From: Sorex araneus
Taxonomy: Eukaryota; Chordata; Mammalia; Eulipotyphla; Soricidae
Length of the DNA: 64,000 nt
Assembly (NCBI RefSeq): GCF_027595985.1
Contig: NC_073305.1
Span: 176,464,589-176,528,588 of the forward strand
Direction of reading: 5' to 3'
Part shown: piece after piece, positions 58,901 through 64,000 of the stretch
How positions within the stretch are numbered: the first letter of the stretch is position 1
Layout: every line of letters starts with the position of its first letter
Translations under genes and position numbers: made by a program
The notes under the pieces: generated by a model
What the model was told of the DNA's origin: nothing
Databases searched by the model: none
Seen by the model: only the letters and a program-made list of their open reading frames with translations

Positions 58901-61260
58901 CAGTGCACATTCCCCACCACCAGTATCCCGGGTATACCCCCCTTTCCCACCCTCCCCCTGCCTCTATGGCAGACAATATTCCCCATACTCTCTCTCTCCT
59001 TTTGGGCATTATGGCTTGCAACACAGACACTGAGAGGTCATCATGTTTAAAGGACCATATTTTCTTCTTATATACCTGACTTGTGTTTGATACTAAAACC
59101 CCATAGAGGTTCCCAAACTTATTTGACTTAACCACTTTCTAGTAAAAAAAGAGAAAAAATCATTCACTGTCTGTAAAGGAAGGGGTGATGTGTGTTGTGT
59201 GTTGTTCGAGGGCTCTCAGGACGACTTGCTTTCTCTCACTCTCTCGCCGCTCGAGTTTGGTGCTCTCGAGCCGCTGTGTATGGACCGGATCCGGATGGCT
59301 CCTCCTTGTGCTCTGCTTCTGTGTGTGTCATTGTGCTCTCTTCTGTCTGTCTCTCTATCTCTGTCTCTGTAGTGTCTCCTCTGGTCTCTTCCGACCTCTC
59401 TCTGTCTCTGTCGTCTCTCCTCTGGTCTCTTCTGATCTCTCTTTCCGGAGCCCTTCTTGCTCTCACTTCTGACTCTGACTCTTACTTCTGACTCTGACTC
59501 TCACTTGCTTTGTGCTCTTTCTTTCTCCTGCTTCTGGCTCCGATGACTCCCTGATTCTCTTCCGCCTTGTGCTCTGCTTCTGTGTCTTCTCCCTCTGTTT
59601 CTCTTACAGTCTTAGTTTATATAGCAATCACATAGGGTGGTGACACAAAGGTGGGTTGAACATTAACAAATCAACAAAGAGGGGTAAGACCACTCCTCCA
59701 GGAGACTAACAAAATCTCATCTAAGGAGATTACTCCAGATTACTAGGAGAGCCTCTTAAGGGCAGGATTCCATCCAGGGTGTGTCACTTTCTTCTTTCCT
59801 CAGCTAGTAATCCACTTAAATAGTTATAGTAAATTTATTTCTAATATTTCTAGCAATGTCATTCTGTATGAGCTCAGTAAGAGATATATCAGACTTAAAG
59901 TTTGGTTCTTCCTGAGGACATTCACTATATATTCCAGACCACAGTCCTCAGGCCAGGTTAGTCTTCCTAACCCCAGCAGGGCCCTAGTCTCGTCGTTACT
60001 TTTGGATCATGATAGCATTTATCTATAACCATGCTCTCAACTTATAGTTGAGTATTGTGGCGCTTTGGCCTGGCCCATTTCAATGCCAGGGTAGCTCATA
60101 GCATGCCCTGGGTCCATTCCGTCCCTCGTCGGGACCCTGCTTTTGGGGTGCTAGGAACTAAGGGCAACTGAGTTGAGAAAGCAGATGCCCAGGAGTAAAT
60201 ATTATTGGAGTCAATCAGCTCCCAAGTTACAAAGCATAATATTAACTGGCTTCCTGTGTCCATACAGAAAGTTTACTAAGGTAAACTAAGTTCCCTGCGG
60301 CAAAGCTAAAGGACAAACCCAATGTTATCCTACAACTGTCCCTCTAGAAATCTACCTTTTTATTTATTTTTTAATTGGTGTTTGGTTTTGTGGCCACATC
60401 TGGTGGTGGTCAAGGCTGACTCCTGGCTCTGCACTCAGGGATCACTCCTGGCAGGGGTTGAGGGTCCCTATGTGGTGCTGGGAACCAAACCCAGGTTGGC
60501 CAAGTGCTGGCAAGTTCTTTAACCTCTGCATTATCTCTCTGCATTATCATTATTCAGCCTGTGATGTATTCGCTTATATGCTAATATATTACTTTTTGGG
60601 TTTATTTTTGGGCCATTCCTGCCAATACTTGGGGGTTACTCCGAGCTCTATGTTTGTGTATGACTCTAGGGGGACTCTGGGTAGCATTGTAGCACTGTTG
60701 TCCCATTGTTCATCAATTTGCTCGAGCGGGCACCAGTAACGTCTCCATTGTGAGACTTGTTACTGTTTTTGGCACATCAAATATGCCACGGGTAGCTTTC
60801 CAGGCTCTGCCGTGCAGGTGGGATACTCTCAGTAGCTTGCCAGGCTCTCCGAGAGGGATGGAAGAATCAAACCTGGGTTGACCGCATACAAGGTAAACAC
60901 CCTACATGCTGTGCTATCGCTCTGGGGTAACAGGGGCCAAACCCAGGCCTCCTGCATTCGAGGGGCACGCTCTACTTATTGCACTCATTCTCACTCTGGC
61001 CTCTACCATATTCATTTAAATGGGGCCTGGGACCCAGGAGGTGCTTAAGCCCATCTAGTTTCAACACTCTGTGAATGTGAAGAATGCATGCTAAACATGG
61101 TGCAGAGGTCATTTAAAGAGAGTGAAGGAGTTTCTTCCTCAAAAGGAAGTCATGAAATTTGCCCATAAATGGATGGACATGGAGAGTATCATGCTGAGTG
61201 AAATGAGTCAGAAGTAAAGGGACAGATATAGAATGACTGCATTCACTTGTGGTATATAAA

Positions 61261-61311
<51 letters not shown>

Positions 61312-61719
61312 GAAGAATATCCATGGCCAGGGAAAATGGGGGTTAGGAGGACGGGCCAATGGTTGGAACTAACCACAAGTATGTGTGGGGCTGAGGGTAA
61401 GTAAGATGGAGAAGAGACTGCTATGACAATAACAGCTGGGAATGTGACACTGGAGATCTGAGGGTTGGGCTGGAGCGATAGCACAGTAATTAGGGCATTT
61501 GCCTTGCATGCGGCCGACACGGGTTCGATTCCCAGCATCCTGTATGGTCCCCTGAGCACCGCCAGGAGTAATTCCTGAGTAACCTTTGTTCATCTTTGGG
61601 TGTGACCCAAAAAGAAAAAAAGGATCTGAGGGTTAAAAGTAGGTAATTTTCTTGATAACCTTTTAGTATCAATATTGCAAACCACAGTGCCCAAAAAGAG
61701 AGGGAGGGAGGGAGGGAGG

Positions 61720-61795
<76 letters not shown>

Positions 61796-63318
61796 CCTGA
61801 TATAGAGGCAGGCAGGGGTGGGAGGGTGATGGGAGGGAACCTGGGGACATTGGTGCTGGGAAATGTTCACTGTTGGAGGATGGATGGATGACTGAAATCC
61901 AATCATGAATGGCTTTGTAATGCTCTAAAAAATATAAATAAAAAGAAAAAAAAAAGAAAACAACTCCAAGGGGAAAAAAAGAACTTCTGGAGACCTTTAC
62001 TCTCTATAAGAATCATTAGCAAATACTTGACACTGTCACTGTTACTGTCATCCCGTTGCTCATTGATTTGCTCAAGTGGGCACCAGTAACGCCTCCATTG
62101 TGAGAGCAAGTACTTGACCTCTGGCATATTTCTGCTAACTCACTCATGTTTAAGCACTGCTCTGCTTTCCCTGTTATGAAATCCCACGTCTGCTCTTCAC
62201 ATCACACAGCAAGAATTCCTCCCTCCCAGCCTCGGTTCTACCCACGCTACACTCCTCCTGCCGGAGACACTTGGCTGACCTGACTCCATCTGTATTACTG
62301 CGGCAGCCCGCATCCCTCCACACCCCTGTCCCAGGAAGCCCCCTCAAACTCACCCCCAGCCATGTAAGCTCCATTCTACAGACAAAACCTTCAGTTCTGA
62401 TGAAGGTTTGACCATGTGCTGCTCTATTACTGTATTTCTTTTTATCGCAAGTATGGGAAAGATATTTTAGATTTTGGAGGCAGTGACACCTACGCGTATA
62501 TAAATAAATAGAGCTAATGATAACTTACTAACAATTTCAGGTATTGATACCTCTGGAGAACCAATATGTATACATATGGATATATTTATTAGGTGTTGCT
62601 ATAAATGATGAGCACAAATTTCAGGTGCTATTTGTTCTGTTTTTTCTTCATTTAAGTGCTTTTTTAAAAAAAAAATTAAATCACTGTGAGCTCAACCCTT
62701 ACAAAGCTGTTCTTGATTAGGTTTCAGTCATACAGTGCTCCAACACCCATCCCTGCACCAGTGCACATTTCCCAGCACCAGGGTCCCCAGGGTCCCTCCC
62801 ACCACCCCTCACCCCACCTTCAACTCTTTCTTTTTTCCTTGGAAGAAAATATCTTTCTCTGAAAGTCTTCCATTATCACCCCAACTTTTGAGTCAGGTTT
62901 TGCTCTCGCGGATGAGGTTCTTGGTGGAAAACACGCCTCAAGTTCTTACCTGATGTGGGGCTGGAGTGATAGTCCAGTGGGGAGGGTGTTTGCCTTGAAC
63001 GTGGCCAATGAGGGTTCAATCCCTGGAACCCTACACAGTGCCCCGAGTCTGCCAGGAGTGACCCCTGAGCACTGCCAGGTGTGCCCCCCCATCCCCCTAA
63101 AAAGTTCTTACCTGACGTGACAGGACGAATTTGAGGTCCTGGTTCCCAGAAGGCGGAATGATTCCTCCTCTCCATGTCTGATGACGTAGGGGGCTGGTTC
63201 GGGGCTGTGCCTTTCTGGGACGTTTCCACCAAGGAGGTCTGCTTTGCATCTTCACTGGGCCCCGTGGCTCTAGGCTGGGCCGTGGCAGTGTGGGTCACCA
63301 TCTTCCGGTCAAGGGCCA
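55792..63318 (-). CDS. LRP11: LRP11, LDL receptor related protein 11, last three coding exons (partial gene)
   Basis: LRP11 is a type I membrane protein with MANSC, PKD-like and LDL-receptor class A modules outside the cell; those lie beyond the right edge. Here, on the minus strand, exons 63318-63112, 58480-58385 and 55946-55792 join in phase 1 throughout. They code a Thr/Pro/Ser-rich stalk, an acidic stretch (SASSGKDISEENYIFEPKTD), a transmembrane helix (AVLPLALGLAITALLLLLVA) and a short basic tail ending SDYLINGMYL. The tail and transmembrane sequence match LRP11 as I know it, and the position next to PCMT1 agrees with human 6q25.1. The two internal exons are 96 and 207 nt, both symmetric phase 1. 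Confidence 0.93.
56310..56699 (-). repeat. Tandem SOR SINE pair inside one TSD
   Basis: Two antisense copies (about 56310-56500 and 56501-56699). Only the outer ends are flanked by a duplication: tgaccatactctt (56297-56309) and tgatcatactctt (56700-56712). Confidence 0.87.
56720..57458 (+). repeat. Run of old sense SOR copies
   Basis: 56720-56890, 56907-57030, 57088-57225 and 57340-57458, all diverged. Confidence 0.62.
57473..57585 (+). repeat. 5'-truncated SOR SINE with TSD
   Basis: Starts at CATCCCATATGGTCCCC, without tRNA head or B box. Flanked by perfect agaaagttgctgat at 57459-57472 and 57586-57599. Confidence 0.93.
57783..57920 (-). repeat. Old SOR SINE
   Basis: Antisense; GACCACACCAGGCAGTGCT is recognisable. 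Confidence 0.6.
58385..58480 (-). CDS. LRP11: LRP11 penultimate coding exon
   Basis: A 96-nt symmetric phase-1 exon between TTTCCCACAG and the donor GTAAGC (minus strand). It codes SASSGKDISEENYIFEPK and TDHEGREHPAPEA, an acidic juxtamembrane segment. Confidence 0.92.
58567..58766 (+). repeat. SOR SINE with tandemly duplicated B box
   Basis: Sense copy flanked by aagagtagacYt at 58555-58566 and 58767-58778. A 22-bp unit carrying the B box (GGTTCGATTC) is repeated exactly in tandem at 58611-58632 and 58633-58654, with one substitution. Confidence 0.93.
58797..59046 (-). mobile_element. 5'-truncated L1 3' end with TSD
   Basis: 250-bp fragment with its poly(A) side at the left, flanked by a perfect 20-nt duplication ttaaaggaccatattttctt at 58777-58796 and 59047-59066. 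The left TSD begins inside the TSD of the SINE before it. Confidence 0.92.
59172..60334 (-). mobile_element. Solo LTR of an endogenous retrovirus (class II-like)
   Basis: The 1163-bp element begins TGTA and ends TACA (terminal inverted repeat) and is flanked by a perfect 6-bp duplication actgtc at 59166-59171 and 60335-60340. Six-bp TSDs are typical of class II (beta/ERVK-like) elements. A CTATATAAA TATA box on minus (59616-59624) is followed by a long purine-rich region, suggesting U3 60334 to about 59590 and R-U5 to 59172. That region has internal direct repeats: two 18-mers at 59465-59482 and 59484-59501, and a 21-mer at 59304-59324 and 59565-59585. I see no AATAAA after the TATA box, so the orientation is tentative. 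No internal viral genes are present. Confidence 0.85.
60360..60545 (-). repeat. Diverged SOR SINE
   Basis: Antisense; begins 20 bp beyond the LTR's right TSD. Confidence 0.7.
60596..61008 (-). repeat. Old SOR SINE interrupted by a long SOR-related SINE
   Basis: The outer copy is 60596-60683 plus 60925-61008. The inner long-type copy (60684-60924, antisense) ends in a normal tRNA-like head. A short ctctggg(g)ta repeat lies at both edges. Confidence 0.8.
61115..61965 (+). mobile_element. L1 LINE 3' end with nested SINE and two microsatellites
   Basis: Sense L1 3' sequence (GGATGGACATGGAGAGTATC, ATGCTGAGTGAAATGAGTC) to a poly(A) end. It contains (TA)n 61264-61309, a SOR SINE 61467-61622 and a purine tract GGGA/GA 61698-61794. 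The order of landmarks is the reverse complement of the copy at 21.7 kb. Confidence 0.85.
61467..61622 (+). repeat. SOR SINE nested in L1, with TSD
   Basis: Sense copy with a shortened body. Flanked by perfect gatctgagggtt at 61455-61466 and 61623-61634. Confidence 0.94.
62032..62104 (-). repeat. Very short headless long-type SINE with TSD
   Basis: Only the last 73 bp of the long SINE, starting from its (GTCACT)-type tail. Flanked by agcaaatacttgac (62018-62031) and agcaagtacttgac (62105-62118). Confidence 0.87.
62660..62820 (-). mobile_element. Short L1 3' end fragment
   Basis: The poly(A) side is at the left. GGTTTCAGTCATACAGTGC and CACCAGGGTCCCCAGGG are shared with the 21.7-kb copy. Confidence 0.78.
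62958..63101 (+). repeat. SOR SINE inserted at an LRP11 exon/intron border
   Basis: Sense (antisense to LRP11). Flanked by an 18-nt duplication, aagttcttacctgaYgtg, at 62940-62957 and 63102-63119, with a single C/T difference at a CpG. The duplicated segment contains the last exon bases and the 5' splice site of the LRP11 stalk exon. Confidence 0.95.
63112..63318 (-). CDS. LRP11: LRP11 stalk exon with a SINE inserted at its donor
   Basis: On minus this 207-nt exon starts after CGATCCTCAG and codes ALDRKMVTHTATAQPRATG, then SEDAKQTSLVETSQKG, ending NHSAFWEPGPQIRPVTS. It is a Ser/Thr/Pro-rich, probably O-glycosylated stalk. The donor is TCAG|GTAAGAACTT at 63111-63107. A SOR SINE (62958-63101) lies immediately downstream, and its TSD repeats the exon end and donor at 62940-62957. 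The frame stays open through the SINE to that second donor, so a +54-codon version of this exon is possible. Confidence 0.9.
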
Positions 63319-63537
63319 CTGAGGATCGAAGAGCTAGGAGTTAGTTGGTGAGTGCTTTCCTGAACTGTAGCCAGAACCTCTCGATCTGCAGCATATTTAA
63401 GATCACAGATATCTGGGGATCACAGACACCCCTCGACTAAGACTTGTCAGAGCTTCACTTGAAAGCCTGTTAGCTCAGGTGGAAAAGGAAGGTCCATCCT
63501 TTCTGCTTCCAGTACTTAGCTTTGTAAAAGGCACAGA

Positions 63538-63675
63538 GGGCCGGAGAGAGAGTATGGCAGGCAAGGTGCTTGGCTTGTACTTAGTTCGAGCCCTAGCACT
63601 GCATAGGGTCCTCGGATCCCTGCCAGGAGTGAGCCCTGAGCATAGCCAGGTGTGACCTCAAACCAAAAAACCTAT
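63538..63675 (+). repeat. SOR SINE with TSD
   Basis: Sense, diverged, flanked by aaggcacaga at 63528-63537 and 63676-63685. Confidence 0.87.
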
Positions 63676-63849
63676 AAGGCACAGAAAATTGTCAAAGACA
63701 AAACTTTAATCTGAGCAAATCAGGACTTCCTGTGTTGCCTTCAGCGGCGGTGCTTATGGCCTTTTAAGGTGGCTGTGAGGAAGAGGGACAGCCCTGACTT
63801 AGACACAGCTAGTGTGTTCTACCTTTTCTGCACATATGTCAAAAGAGTT

Positions 63850-63985
63850 AGCTCACTTCTGTTTGTTCTTGAGCCACACCTGCATGCTCACGGTGTATTC
63901 CTAGCTCAGTGCTCAGAGATTCCTTTTGGCAGTGCTCAGGAGACCACATATTGTGGCAGGGTCAAACTGTCTCTTGTTTCATAAA
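63850..63985 (-). repeat. Old SOR SINE
   Basis: Antisense, head eroded. Confidence 0.55.
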
Positions 63986-64000
63986 AAGAATTTGCCTGTT

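Larger units (their letters stand above)
58481..63111 (-). other. LRP11: LRP11 intron (4.6 kb)
   Basis: Almost wholly retroelement: SINE 58567, L1 58797, solo LTR 59172-60334, nested SINEs 60360-61008, L1 61115-61965, L1 62660-62820 and SINE 62958-63101. 62120-62655 and 62830-62935 have no recognised element. Confidence 0.85.
63319..64000. other. LRP11: LRP11 intron, partial (continues right)
   Basis: Contains a SOR SINE (63538-63675, TSD aaggcacaga) and a degenerate antisense copy (63850-63985). No exon recognised. Confidence 0.6.

Noticed and set aside
59190-59491. Ser/Leu-rich open frames of up to 99 codons
   Set aside because: They fall in the pyrimidine-rich part of the solo LTR and are low complexity.

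Overview
This is nuclear DNA from a mammal, most likely a shrew (Soricidae, probably Sorex). The placement rests on the dominant interspersed repeat: roughly one hundred copies of a tRNA-derived SINE whose head, GGTTCGATTCCCAGC B box, body and A-rich tail match the shrew SOR family as I know it. A longer relative with a (TGACAG)-type tail and 3' ends of one L1 lineage are also present. The window is intron- and repeat-rich, with two protein-coding genes transcribed toward each other.

PCMT1 (protein-L-isoaspartate O-methyltransferase) fills about 1.7-49.7 kb on the + strand. All eight exons are readable with GT/AG borders: 1749-1983, 16203-16307, 19429-19460, 26411-26515, 29173-29293, 33248-33333, 40400-40569 (or 40579) and 48934 to about 49740. 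Spliced from the ATG at 1929 they give 227 codons ending SRWK, or 228 ending SRDEL. An in-frame upstream ATG at 1749 adds 60 residues with a hydrophobic segment. Exon 1 lies in a strong TATA-less CpG island.

The minus-strand gene from about 53.25 kb to beyond the right edge is LRP11 (LDL receptor related protein 11). Only its last three coding exons are here: 63318-63112, 58480-58385 and 55946-55792. They encode the juxtamembrane stalk, transmembrane helix and cytoplasmic tail. This agrees with the order I know from human 6q25.1 (NUP43, PCMT1, LRP11). NUP43 is not visible and presumably lies just left of the window.

The remaining sequence is mostly retroelement. SOR SINEs occur in all states: full length with target-site duplications (TSDs), 5' truncated, nested, tandem and composite. 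L1 3' fragments with expanded purine tracts lie at 21.7, 43.6, 58.8, 61.1 and 62.7 kb, and an L1 ORF2-type remnant at 46-47 kb. A 1163-bp solo LTR with a perfect 6-bp TSD sits at 59172-60334 in an LRP11 intron. There are numerous microsatellites and a 33-bp G-rich minisatellite in PCMT1 intron 6.

The most notable points are: (1) a SOR SINE inserted across an LRP11 exon/intron border, whose TSD copied the 5' splice site and left a second in-phase donor 162 nt downstream with an open frame between; (2) the intact solo LTR; (3) the PCMT1 alternative-end architecture (WK versus RDEL) together with an N-terminal hydrophobic extension and an overlapping uORF; (4) chimeric and headless SINE copies. 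I saw no undescribed multi-gene system, CRISPR array or non-retroelement mobile system.
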